Shown: one piece after another, positions 1 through 6,901 of the stretch
How positions within the stretch are numbered: the first letter of the stretch is position 1
Layout: each line of letters starts with the position of its first letter
NCBI RefSeq assembly: GCF_042219825.1
Contig: NZ_JBHJHQ010000008.1
Coordinates: 1-64,000, forward strand
DNA length: 64,000 nt
Source of the DNA: JBHJHP01 sp042219825
GTDB taxonomy: Bacteria; Bacteroidota; Bacteroidia; Bacteroidales; UBA5342
Direction of reading: 5' to 3'
Position numbers and translations under genes: made by a program
The notes under the pieces: model-generated
Seen by the model: the letters and a program-made list of their open reading frames with translations, nothing else
Database searches by the model: none
Told to the model about the DNA's origin: nothing

Positions 1-80
1 AGGCTGCCTCTTTTGTCCTGACAGTTCCTTTCCCATCGGAAAGAAACTGCCACGACACCATACCGCGGGAACGTTGTGTA
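1..80. repeat. attC-like repeat R1 (3' part only)
   Basis: This is the right-hand portion of a repeat whose full-length relative lies at 2673-2812. The two share an internal hairpin (CAGTTCCTTTCC pairing with GGAAAGAAACTG, one mismatch) and the terminal motif GCGGGAACGTTGTG. The left part lies outside the window, so the array continues upstream. The terminal GTTGTGT is nearly complementary to the start of the next repeat (TACACCTAAC at about 707), as expected for the two ends of one integron-type cassette. The attC reading is an inference. Confidence 0.6.
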
Positions 81-112
81 ATTTCATAAAATACAATTCA
101 AGTTAAAAGGAC

Positions 113-143
113 TTGATAATTATACCAAATATTGGTACTTTTG
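113..143 (+). promoter_or_regulatory. promoter of the toxin-antitoxin unit
   Basis: TTG at 113-115 and TACTTTTG at 136-143 are separated by 20 bases. This matches the Bacteroidota housekeeping promoter (TTTG/TTG, about 19-20 bases, TAnnTTTG). It lies 15 bases before the antitoxin ATG, so this unit carries its own promoter between the repeats. Confidence 0.6.
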
Positions 144-158
144 TAAAAATTGACAGTT

Positions 159-410
159 ATGAATAAAAATACATCTATAACACTCGGACAGCATTTTGAT
201 TCTTTCGTTCAAAGCAGTATTTCGAGAGGAAGATATAAAAATGTTAGCGAAGTTGTCAGAGCTGGCTTACGTTTACTTGAAGAAGAAGAAAGTAAAGTAA
301 TCGCTTTAAAAAATGCAATCCAGGAAGGATTATATAGCCCACGAATTGAAGACTTCGACTTTGACAGTCATTTAGAAAAATTAAAAGCTGAAAGTAAGAA
401 AAATGGCTAA
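159..410 (+). CDS. ParD-like ribbon-helix-helix antitoxin
   Basis: An 83-residue protein, counted from ATG 159; an in-frame TTG at 150 is a less likely start. The N-terminal half (SITLGQHFDSFVQSSISRGR, then a VSEVVRAGLRLLEEEE helix) has the pattern of ParD/CC2985-type ribbon-helix-helix antitoxins, which bind DNA as dimers and autorepress their operon. The acidic, lysine-rich C-terminal tail would wrap the toxin. Its end overlaps the downstream toxin start by 8 bases, the usual translational coupling of type II modules. It has its own promoter and sits between two attC-like repeats. Family assignment is confident; the cognate pairing is inferred from overlap. Confidence 0.85.
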   Translation: MNKNTSITLGQHFDSFVQSSISRGRYKNVSEVVRAGLRLLEEEESKVIALKNAIQEGLYSPRIEDFDFDSHLEKLKAESKKNG

Positions 411-702
411 AGTAATTTTTAGAGAAAAAGCCATTAATGATTTATCCGATATTTGGAATTACACTACATTTAGATGGTCTGAAAATCAAGCTGACAAATA
501 CTATGACGCAATAAAATCAGCTTGTAAGGAAATTGGAACAAATCCTAATCTTGGGAAAAAATATATTGAAATAAGTCGTGAATTATTAGGTTATAAATCT
601 GGAAGACATGTTATTTTTTATCACGCAATCTCAGACAATGAAATTGAAGTTATAAGAATTTTACATGAGCAAATGGACCTGAAAAATAGACTAAAAGAAT
701 AA
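403..702 (+). CDS. RelE/ParE-family toxin
   Basis: A 99-residue basic protein of usual length for the ParE/RelE superfamily. It opens with VIFREKAINDLSDIWNYT and ends with RHVIFYHAISDNEIEVIRILHEQMD, the conserved C-terminal beta-strand motif of ParE-like toxins. ParE members poison DNA gyrase and RelE members cleave ribosome-bound mRNA; the sequence alone does not settle the target, though pairing with a ParD-like antitoxin favours ParE. It overlaps the antitoxin by 8 bases. Its stop codon lies 4 bases before the next attC-like repeat, so the pair fills one cassette-sized unit. Confidence 0.85.
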   Translation: MAKVIFREKAINDLSDIWNYTTFRWSENQADKYYDAIKSACKEIGTNPNLGKKYIEISRELLGYKSGRHVIFYHAISDNEIEVIRILHEQMDLKNRLKE

Positions 703-705
703 AAA

Positions 706-815
706 CTACACCTAACACGCTGTCATACTTCATGGCAGTTATATTTAAATAAAATACTTAAACGTCCGCGTTCTGCTGCATTCGTCTGACAGTACACAGC
801 GGGAACGTTGGCAAC
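706..815. repeat. attC-like repeat R2
   Basis: About 110 bp of imperfect dyad DNA starting CACCTAACACGCTGTCAT and ending GCGGGAACGTTGGC. The left arm (ACGCTGTCATACTTCATGGC) is closely related to the left arm of R4 at 3424. The right arm ends in the same GGGAACGTT seen in R1, R3 and R4. It has the RYYYAAC-like left end and GTT right end expected of an integron recombination site, and lies between two unrelated genes. Confidence 0.6.
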
Positions 816-856
816 CATTTAAATGAAACAGTGCAATTTTAAAATAACGTTAAATA

Positions 857-864
857 TAATTTTG
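857..864 (+). promoter_or_regulatory. -7 promoter element before the lipoprotein gene
   Basis: TAATTTTG matches TAnnTTTG and lies 21 bases before the ATG at 885. No convincing TTG is seen at the -33 position, so this is a weak to moderate call. Confidence 0.35.
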
Positions 865-884
865 ATTATAGTTTTCTGATTAAT

Positions 885-2663
885 ATGAAATTCTATAGAT
901 TACTATACTTATTCGTCTTTCTGGGATTTTTAAGCTGTACTTCCAAAAAGAATAATGAACCTACTAATGATTATGGAAACTTAAAGATTAGAGGTTGGAA
1001 CATTTTGTCAAGTGAAATTGAAAAAGGAAAAGTAGCCCTCAATTCTGCTGAATACTATAACATCAATCATTTACAACTTTCTCACGAATTGATAATGGAT
1101 TTAAAAGATGTGAGAAAAAAGAAAAAACTAAAGGCAACTTGTAAATTGATTAAAAAAGCACATCGATCAGGTATTCAAAGTGTATTGGTATGGGATCATG
1201 CCATATATAATCTTGATTACTATCCAGATAAATTTAAAAACAAAGAAGGCTTAATCAATTTAGACGATCCTGAGTTTTGGAAATGGTTTAAAAATGATTA
1301 CAGGTCAATGCTGGATTGTATACCTGATTTGAACGGTATAGTTCTTACGTTTATAGAGACAGGTGCTCGCATTGAAAATCAATATTCTACAAAATGGACA
1401 ACAGATTCAGAAAAGCTGGCAAATTTAGTAGACTCAATTGCAAGCGTTGTAATTGACGAACGGAACATGCAACTCTATATTAGAACATTTATGTATTACA
1501 AAGAAGAATTGAATGCTTTGATAGATTGTGTCAATTTGATTAGAAATCCAAAGGTTAAAATTATGACCAAAGAAGTCCCTCATGATTTTTTCCTTACCCA
1601 TCCTGTTTCTACATTTATAAAAAAATTTGATAAGGAAGTGATAATTGAATTTGATTTGGGTCATGAATATAACGGACAAGGAGTAATTGCCAGTATCTTA
1701 CCTGAGGTAACAATTAATAGATGGAAATACTATGCAAAACAAAAAAATGTAATTGGATATATTGCTCGTACTGACAGATACGATAAATCCCAAAACATTG
1801 GCAGGCCAACTGAAATAAACATTTATGCGCTTAAACGAATTTCTGAAGATACTTCACTCTCAGCAGAGGTAATAACAGAAGAATTTATAACTCAAAAATA
1901 TGGAGAAAAACTAGTCCCATATTTAAAAGATGTCTTCCTTGAGACAGATGATATAATAACCTCTATATTTTATACTTTAGGCCTGCATACAAATTCTCAT
2001 AGCAGGCTCGATTTTGATTACCAAAGCAATTATTCCAGGCATTGTAGTGGGAAATGGTTAGACAATCCAACTGTTAAAGTTGAGCATAATGTGAATAAAA
2101 AATTTCACTACTGGAAAGATATAATTGAGCATTTATCTCCTGCAAGATATAAATCAAAAGAGATAAGCCCTGGAATACAATCTATTCTATTTAGAGAAGC
2201 ACCTTGGGTAATTGATAGCAATTGGGTTAGTCCTAGCGAAAAGATGAATAAAGAATATCTTAATTATATTATTCGTGAAAAGGAATTTGGAGTGGAAAAA
2301 GCCAAATGGGCTGTGAACAAAATATTAAGTGCAAAACCATATTTTACCTCTAAAAGTGATTATAAAGAACTGATTTCTTTATATGAAAGAACATTATTAA
2401 CAGCAAAATTATATTATTATTCGTCTAAAGCTTATTTTGGTTTTAGATGCTATCTTAATGAAGGTGAGTGTAAAGAGCTGAATTTAATAATTAAGGATGG
2501 ATTATCGGGTATAAAATCGACATGTGAAGAAATGAATAAGTATCCAAATAAAGGGCATCATGGACAATTTTACTGGATTAAGGACATTGATAGAGCGAAT
2601 AAATTGTATAAAAATATTACAGAGGGTTGGGGTACTTATGATAATAAGAAATTTGATTTATAA
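885..2663 (+). CDS. putative lipoprotein, possibly a TIM-barrel glycoside-hydrolase-like protein
   Basis: A 592-residue protein with a lipoprotein signal peptide (hydrophobic FVFLGFLSC, with Cys at about residue 18), so it is probably anchored outside the inner membrane. I do not recognise the family with certainty. The alternating pattern (SVLVWDHAIY, LNGIVLTFIETGARI, VIIEFDLGHEYNGQG, NVIGYIARTDRYD) resembles the strand-end motifs of alpha-glucuronidase-like TIM barrels, which would make it a sugar-cleaving enzyme; this is tentative. It is long for a cassette gene and very AT-rich (many AAA/ATA/TTA codons) compared with the core genes to the right. It fills the unit between repeats R2 and R3, which suggests horizontal acquisition. 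Confidence 0.5.
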   Translation: MKFYRLLYLFVFLGFLSCTSKKNNEPTNDYGNLKIRGWNILSSEIEKGKVALNSAEYYNINHLQLSHELIMDLKDVRKKKKLKATCKLIKKAHRSGIQSVLVWDHAIYNLDYYPDKFKNKEGLINLDDPEFWKWFKNDYRSMLDCIPDLNGIVLTFIETGARIENQYSTKWTTDSEKLANLVDSIASVVIDERNMQLYIRTFMYYKEELNALIDCVNLIRNPKVKIMTKEVPHDFFLTHPVSTFIKKFDKEVIIEFDLGHEYNGQGVIASILPEVTINRWKYYAKQKNVIGYIARTDRYDKSQNIGRPTEINIYALKRISEDTSLSAEVITEEFITQKYGEKLVPYLKDVFLETDDIITSIFYTLGLHTNSHSRLDFDYQSNYSRHCSGKWLDNPTVKVEHNVNKKFHYWKDIIEHLSPARYKSKEISPGIQSILFREAPWVIDSNWVSPSEKMNKEYLNYIIREKEFGVEKAKWAVNKILSAKPYFTSKSDYKELISLYERTLLTAKLYYYSSKAYFGFRCYLNEGECKELNLIIKDGLSGIKSTCEEMNKYPNKGHHGQFYWIKDIDRANKLYKNITEGWGTYDNKKFDL

Positions 2664-2672
2664 AAAAAAACG

Positions 2673-2812
2673 GGTGGCAACACGCGGTCATAGTGCATGC
2701 GGTTCTTTTAAACAAAACATATCAACGTTCGCAGTTGTCACTTTCGTCCTGACAGTTCCTTTCCCGTCGGAAAGAAACTGCCACGACAGCATACCGCGGG
2801 AACGTTGTGCCG
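2673..2812. repeat. attC-like repeat R3 (complete)
   Basis: About 138 bp, the longest copy in the window. The left arm GGCAACACGCGGTCATAG pairs with the right end, whose reverse complement reads GGCACAACGTTCCCGCGG. A central AACGTTCGC is inverted relative to the terminal GCGGGAACGTT, and a short hairpin lies at about 2751-2783. Its last bases (GTTGTGCC) are exactly complementary to the first bases of R4 (GGCACAAC at 3425), bracketing the MORN-type gene between them. Confidence 0.65.
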
Positions 2813-2858
2813 CATACTACCCCATCCTTTATTAAGTTAAAATTTAAAATATACAAAT

Positions 2859-3416
2859 ATGAAATTTATTATTACTCTGATTCTTAGTTGTTCTTTAACG
2901 ATTTCATATGCTCAAAAATTAAAGCATAAAGAATATTATGATAACGGAAATCTTAAAGTGGAATATTCCGGGAAAAAAGAAAAACCTGACGGAATTGTAA
3001 AGATTTATTATCCGACTGGAGAACTCCAAGGAGAATTAATGTTTAAAAAAGGTAAACAGTCTGGAATATCAAGAATCTATTACCAATCTGGTAAAATTCA
3101 GAAAGAAATGATATTTAAAGATGGCTATCAAGTTGACACTATGAGAATATATTATGAGAGTGGTCAATTACATGAATTGAGTATTCTCAAAAATGGTAAA
3201 AAAAATGGTTCTTATAAAAGCTACTTTGAAAATGGACAACTTGAAATTGAAGGATACACCAAAGACAATTTGATTCATGGATACTGTATTTATTATAAAG
3301 AAAATGGAGATATATGGAAAAAAGGTGAATACGATATGGGAACTCCGGTAGGCAATTGGATTGAATATGACGAAAATGGTGTTACTTCAAAAAAATACCC
3401 AAAACCCGCTGAATAA
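2859..3416 (+). CDS. exported MORN-repeat (YwqK-like) protein
   Basis: A 185-residue protein with a signal peptide (MKFIITLILSCSLTISYAQ). It is followed by about six copies of a 20-23 residue MORN-variant repeat (YYDNGNLKVEY, YYPTGELQGELMFKKGKQSG, YYQSGKIQKEMIFKDG, YFENGQLEIEGYTKDN). Such repeats are annotated as YwqK-family antitoxins or MORN proteins in Bacteroidota; their actual roles are mostly unproven, and some are immunity-like. No toxin gene is adjacent: the gene occupies its own unit between R3 and R4. Membership of the repeat family is clear; function is unknown. Confidence 0.75.
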   Translation: MKFIITLILSCSLTISYAQKLKHKEYYDNGNLKVEYSGKKEKPDGIVKIYYPTGELQGELMFKKGKQSGISRIYYQSGKIQKEMIFKDGYQVDTMRIYYESGQLHELSILKNGKKNGSYKSYFENGQLEIEGYTKDNLIHGYCIYYKENGDIWKKGEYDMGTPVGNWIEYDENGVTSKKYPKPAE

Positions 3417-3423
3417 AGTACGA

Positions 3424-3531
3424 CGGCACAACACGCAGTCATACTGCATGGCAGTTATTTTAAATAAAAACAATTTAACGTTCGCGGGCAGCTGCTTTTA
3501 CCATGACAGCCTGGCGCGGGAACGTTTGCCA
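3424..3531. repeat. attC-like repeat R4
   Basis: About 107 bp starting CGGCACAACACGCAGTCATA and ending GCGCGGGAACGTTTGCC. The left arm is nearly identical to R2 (AGTCATACTGCATGGCAGTT against TGTCATACTTCATGGCAGTT). A central AACGTTCGCGGGCAG is inverted relative to the right end. The 3' end GTTTGCC is partly complementary to the start of the degenerate repeat R5 at 4166. Confidence 0.62.
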
Positions 3532-3564
3532 AGATGAGAAAACAATAGCAAACTATTATCACCA

Positions 3565-4161
3565 ATGAAAAATAAAAAAGTATTACTATTTCTTTCACAA
3601 GGATTTGAAGAATATGAAGCCGGAGTATTCACCGACGTTATTGGTTGGAGCAGGGAGTTAGGAATTGAACCTGTTGATATGATAACTACAGGACTTAGAC
3701 CAGAGATTAAATGCAAATGGAACTTAATAGTCCGCCCTGAGATTGAATTTGACAAAATAAATATCGAAGATTATGATGCACTGGCAATTCCAGGAGGTTT
3801 TAAAAATTCCGGATATTATGAAGATGTCTTCGATGAGCGGTTTCAGCATATGATACGTGAGTTTGATAATGACAAAAAAATAATTGCCGCGGTTTGTGCC
3901 GCAGCGGTACCAGTGGCAAAATCAGGTGTTTTAAAGAATAGAAACGCTACCACATACGATTTATCGGACATATATGGACGAGAATACCTTGCAGATTTAG
4001 GCGTAAATGTGCAAAACAAACATATCGTGATTGATAAAAATATTATAACATCGACCGGCCCCGCAACAGGTTTAGATGTTTCGTTTAAATTGTTGGAAAT
4101 GTTGACATCAACCAAAAATGTAGATGAAGTAAAAAAATATATGAGATTTACGAATAAATGA
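3565..4161 (+). CDS. DJ-1/PfpI family protein
   Basis: A 198-residue member of the DJ-1/ThiJ/PfpI class I glutamine-amidotransferase-like superfamily. The family Glu lies in the N-terminal SQGFEEYE stretch, the nucleophile Cys is in the elbow IAAVCAAAVPVAK at about residue 112, and the family GPATG lies near the C-terminus. Members act as glyoxalase/deglycase-type enzymes, chaperones or proteases; the substrate here cannot be told. It has no signal peptide, so it is cytosolic. It is the last clear unit of the repeat-separated array, between R4 and the degenerate R5. Confidence 0.85.
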   Translation: MKNKKVLLFLSQGFEEYEAGVFTDVIGWSRELGIEPVDMITTGLRPEIKCKWNLIVRPEIEFDKINIEDYDALAIPGGFKNSGYYEDVFDERFQHMIREFDNDKKIIAAVCAAAVPVAKSGVLKNRNATTYDLSDIYGREYLADLGVNVQNKHIVIDKNIITSTGPATGLDVSFKLLEMLTSTKNVDEVKKYMRFTNK

Positions 4162-4165
4162 AAAT

Positions 4166-4207
4166 TGCCAGACTCAAACATGGGGTATAGTGCATACCGA
4201 CAAACAG
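4166..4207. repeat. degenerate right-end repeat R5
   Basis: A short remnant beginning TTGCCAGACTCAAAC, which partly complements the GTTTGCC end of R4. It is followed by a small perfect stem, GGTATAGTGCATACC (4184-4198), that resembles the GTGCATGC part of the left arms. The rest of the repeat is missing. This marks the right edge of the cassette-like tract. Confidence 0.4.
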
Positions 4208-4246
4208 TTAAATTATTAGCTTATAAATTCCTTGAAATCATATACT

Positions 4247-4690
4247 ATGAAAACAAAAACTTTTTTATTACTCCTCACCTTATCTTTTTCACTGCATTGT
4301 TTCGGAACGGAACCTACTTCATTAGTTCAAAAGGATGTTTTACTATATTACAGCACAAACTATTCCCTGATGCAGGATTCCGTTATAAATACCGATAATG
4401 AATTATTGCTTCGAAATGCAGGTCTTGAGCTGATCAAAGCAGAAAGAAAGTTATACCTGGGCGTATCATTTATGGCATTGGGAGGAGTAATTTACCGAAT
4501 AGGACAAGGAGATAAAAAAATGAATGTACTGGGGATAGGTCTTGGTGCATTTGGGGCGCTATTTTCTCTTGAATATGTATACCACGTTGGTAATGCCGGA
4601 AGAATTTTAAATGGGATAGGGACAAAAGCCGGCAGTGGCTTACGTATAAAAAGCGATGAAAACGGGATTGGCCTTGCATTTAGGTTTTAA
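4247..4690 (+). CDS. hypothetical exported protein
   Basis: A 147-residue protein counted from ATG 4247 (MKTKTFLLLLTLSFSLHCFG), which gives a clean signal peptide. An in-frame ATG at 4232 would add five residues. The mature part contains two hydrophobic, glycine-rich stretches (LYLGVSFMALGGVIYRIGQG, then VLGIGLGAFGALFSLEYVYHVG) that could be membrane segments. It ends in LRIKSDENGIGLAFRF, a terminal Phe as in outer-membrane proteins. I do not recognise the family. It lies just past the last repeat, so it may be either the flanking chromosome or a former cassette. Confidence 0.55.
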   Translation: MKTKTFLLLLTLSFSLHCFGTEPTSLVQKDVLLYYSTNYSLMQDSVINTDNELLLRNAGLELIKAERKLYLGVSFMALGGVIYRIGQGDKKMNVLGIGLGAFGALFSLEYVYHVGNAGRILNGIGTKAGSGLRIKSDENGIGLAFRF

Positions 4691-4724
4691 CGGGACACTA
4701 GTGAATACATTTATCTTTTAAAGA

Positions 4725-5495
4725 TTATCCAGATTGCTTTTCAGGAAGATATTTCCAGAACCTTTTAGGCAAAAACTGCATATGGAGTCTGGGATTAAGC
4801 CTTTCCCTGATGCATATAGCATCGAAATAGGTTTTCCAGAGTGTCTGAAACAGTTTCTCGTCTTCAGCCATAATGTGTTCATCAATCTTTCCGGAAACAG
4901 GATTCACTGCACTTTCACTAAACGTAATTTCCTGCGTTTCTTTCATATCATAGTAAAATCCGTAATTACGTCCTGTATCGTAAATTACCCATTTCTGATC
5001 GGTAAACCGGTTTTCAAAATGGCTGATAGTTAACGGTAATACATTGTACTTCGGATCAAAAGAAGCATAATATATATCGTCAACTGTCTTCTGGAACCGG
5101 ACAAACATTAAGATCCGCTCAGCTTCGCGGCCCACCATTTTATTTACCTTGTAAATTTTCAGCACAGACTCATCCCTAAAATCAGATTCAGTATTTGATG
5201 GCGATGCAAATGCTCTTTTTATGTAATTTAATAGTACCTGTTCAATATCAGTTTGCTCTGACAGAAAAACCCTGAATAACATCTCACAACTTACACCGGA
5301 TATTTTTTTATGCAAGCCTGTCCAAACTCTTTTGGCTTTTTCCCTGTCGCTGATAACTTCGTAATCCGGAATAAAAATCTGCATCTGCTCCGGTTTTTTC
5401 CCAATAATTACTTCAGGAAATATTTTGAGATCGAAACAGTCGAACACAAGGGTAAGAAACCCTTCAAAAGTACCATCGTAAGTCCATATATTCAT
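4725..5495 (-). CDS. DUF4130-family (TIGR03915) probable DNA metabolism protein
   Basis: A 256-residue protein of the family found next to a radical SAM protein in many bacteria and described as a probable DNA metabolism/repair partner (TIGR03915, DUF4130). Recognisable segments are WTYDGTFEGFLTLVFDCF at the N-terminus, RFQKTVDDIYYASFDPKYNVLPL in the middle and the C-terminal WKTYFDAICIRERLNPRLHMQFLPKRFWKYLPE. No catalytic motif is certain; in some genomes this domain is fused to a uracil-DNA-glycosylase-like domain, which is absent here. It starts 13 bases after the radical SAM gene stops, so the two form an operon. Confidence 0.85.
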   Translation of the reverse strand: MNIWTYDGTFEGFLTLVFDCFDLKIFPEVIIGKKPEQMQIFIPDYEVISDREKAKRVWTGLHKKISGVSCEMLFRVFLSEQTDIEQVLLNYIKRAFASPSNTESDFRDESVLKIYKVNKMVGREAERILMFVRFQKTVDDIYYASFDPKYNVLPLTISHFENRFTDQKWVIYDTGRNYGFYYDMKETQEITFSESAVNPVSGKIDEHIMAEDEKLFQTLWKTYFDAICIRERLNPRLHMQFLPKRFWKYLPEKQSG

Positions 5496-5508
5496 AAGTT
5501 CATCCTCA

Positions 5509-6783
5509 TCAAGTCAGATTATCGGTAAACAGCTTCAGCTGTCCTGCAAATTTGTCCTTCTTCTTGTTCGGTTCATTTTTAAGAAACAACTGCTTCATAT
5601 TTTCTGGCTTAATCTCGTTAATAGTAGGTGAACCAAGCTCATTACAGCTTATAAAATACTGTGCCCGCTTCATTACCACACCCATTTTTTTAAGCTGACC
5701 CGAATGAATTCTGCCATACCTTCTTGAAGCAATAATAAGTTTAGCAGATTTTACGCCAATTCCCGGCACTCTCAGAATCATTTCATAAGGCGCCCTGTTG
5801 ATGTCTATCGGATATATTTCAGGATGCCTGATAGCATAACTCAGTTTTGGATCAATATCCAGATCCAGATCGGGATGATTGTCATTTACAATCTCATCCA
5901 CCTGAAATGCATAAAACCGGATCAGCCAATCGGACTGATACAAACGATTTTCCCGCACCATATACGATTTACCTGCTGCCGGTAACCTACTGTCATTTGT
6001 GTTCACCGGAACATAACCCGAATAATATACACGCTTCAATTTTTGCTCGGTGTAAAGTACCGAAGCCAGATTAAGGATCTGTTTATCGTTATCGGGCGTG
6101 GCTCCAACTATCATTTGCGTACTCTGACCGGCCGGCACAAATTTTGGGGTAGAACGGAATTTTCGTATTTCATCCTTATTCGCAAGAATGCCCTGATGAA
6201 TGGATTTCATCGGCGTAAAAATGCTGGAATAATCCTTTTCCGGCGCGAGTAATTTCAGATTTGTTTCTGTGGGAATTTCAATATTTACGCTGAGCCGATC
6301 CGCATAAAGGCCTGCTACCCGAATAAGCTCAGGACTTGCTCCCGGAATACTTTTCAGATGTATATACCCGTTAAAGCGGTGAACGTTACGTAACTCCTTA
6401 GCCACCCTCACCATTAACGACATGGTATGATCCGGACTTTTTACAACTCCGGAACTTAAAAAGAGACCTTCAATATAGTTTCTTCGGTAAAATGAAATGG
6501 TAAGTTCTGTAAGTTCCTCCACAGAAAGAGATGTTCTCTCCACATCATTGCTTCTGCGGTTTATACAGTAGGCACAGTCGTACATACAGTAATTGGTCAT
6601 CATTATTTTAAGCAACGAGATACAGCGTCCGTCCTCTGCAAAACTGTGACAAATTCCCCACGGAGAAGCATTCCCAATACCGTTGGCTGTATTTCTCCTG
6701 TTGCTTCCGCTTGACGCACAGGACACATCGTATTTGGCTGCGCCGGAAAGAACTTCCAGCTTTCTTAATACATCATCCTTCAT
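5509..6783 (-). CDS. putative DNA modification/repair radical SAM protein (TIGR03916)
   Basis: A 424-residue radical SAM enzyme. The cluster-binding motif is CMYDCAYC (Cys66, Cys70, Cys73), placed inside the conserved MMTNYCMYDCAYCINRR block. A helix-hairpin-helix DNA-binding segment (EMILRVPGIGVKSAKLIIAS) lies at about residues 334-353, which supports action on nucleic acid. The family is named for its constant pairing with TIGR03915; the actual chemistry is not established. It is the first gene of a two-gene minus-strand operon and is transcribed divergently from the HTH-S24 regulator at 6902, sharing a 118-bp intergenic region. Confidence 0.88.
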   Translation of the reverse strand: MKDDVLRKLEVLSGAAKYDVSCASSGSNRRNTANGIGNASPWGICHSFAEDGRCISLLKIMMTNYCMYDCAYCINRRSNDVERTSLSVEELTELTISFYRRNYIEGLFLSSGVVKSPDHTMSLMVRVAKELRNVHRFNGYIHLKSIPGASPELIRVAGLYADRLSVNIEIPTETNLKLLAPEKDYSSIFTPMKSIHQGILANKDEIRKFRSTPKFVPAGQSTQMIVGATPDNDKQILNLASVLYTEQKLKRVYYSGYVPVNTNDSRLPAAGKSYMVRENRLYQSDWLIRFYAFQVDEIVNDNHPDLDLDIDPKLSYAIRHPEIYPIDINRAPYEMILRVPGIGVKSAKLIIASRRYGRIHSGQLKKMGVVMKRAQYFISCNELGSPTINEIKPENMKQLFLKNEPNKKKDKFAGQLKLFTDNLT

Positions 6784-6861
6784 TATTGAACTTGTTTGGG
6801 ATCTTTCGGATCAGACTGCTTGAATCCTAACCGGATTTTACCTAAATTTGTTATCAAATTT

Positions 6862-6892
6862 ACTAATTATTTTAGTATACTAATAATATTAG
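6862..6892. promoter_or_regulatory. candidate operator: alternating ACTAA/TTAGT half-sites
   Basis: The region between the divergent radical SAM and S24-regulator genes holds four half-sites in alternating orientation: ACTAA (6862), TTAGT (6872), ACTAA (6879) and ATTAG (6888). The middle two form the perfect 12-bp palindrome TTAGTATACTAA (6872-6883). The array ends 10 bases before the regulator ATG, so bound repressor would block the regulator and possibly the repair operon. Binding by the adjacent HTH-S24 protein is an inference. Confidence 0.5.
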
Positions 6893-6901
6893 CAATATTT
6901 T

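Noticed and set aside
2560..2835. 91-aa + strand ORF reading through the lipoprotein 3' end and repeat R3
   Set aside because: It is out of frame with the lipoprotein gene and mostly translates the repeat itself; no start signal or protein-like pattern.
1..4207. Prophage or transposon as explanation of the left accessory tract
   Set aside because: No integrase, transposase, phage structural gene or terminal duplication is visible; the repeat-gene-repeat layout fits cassettes better.
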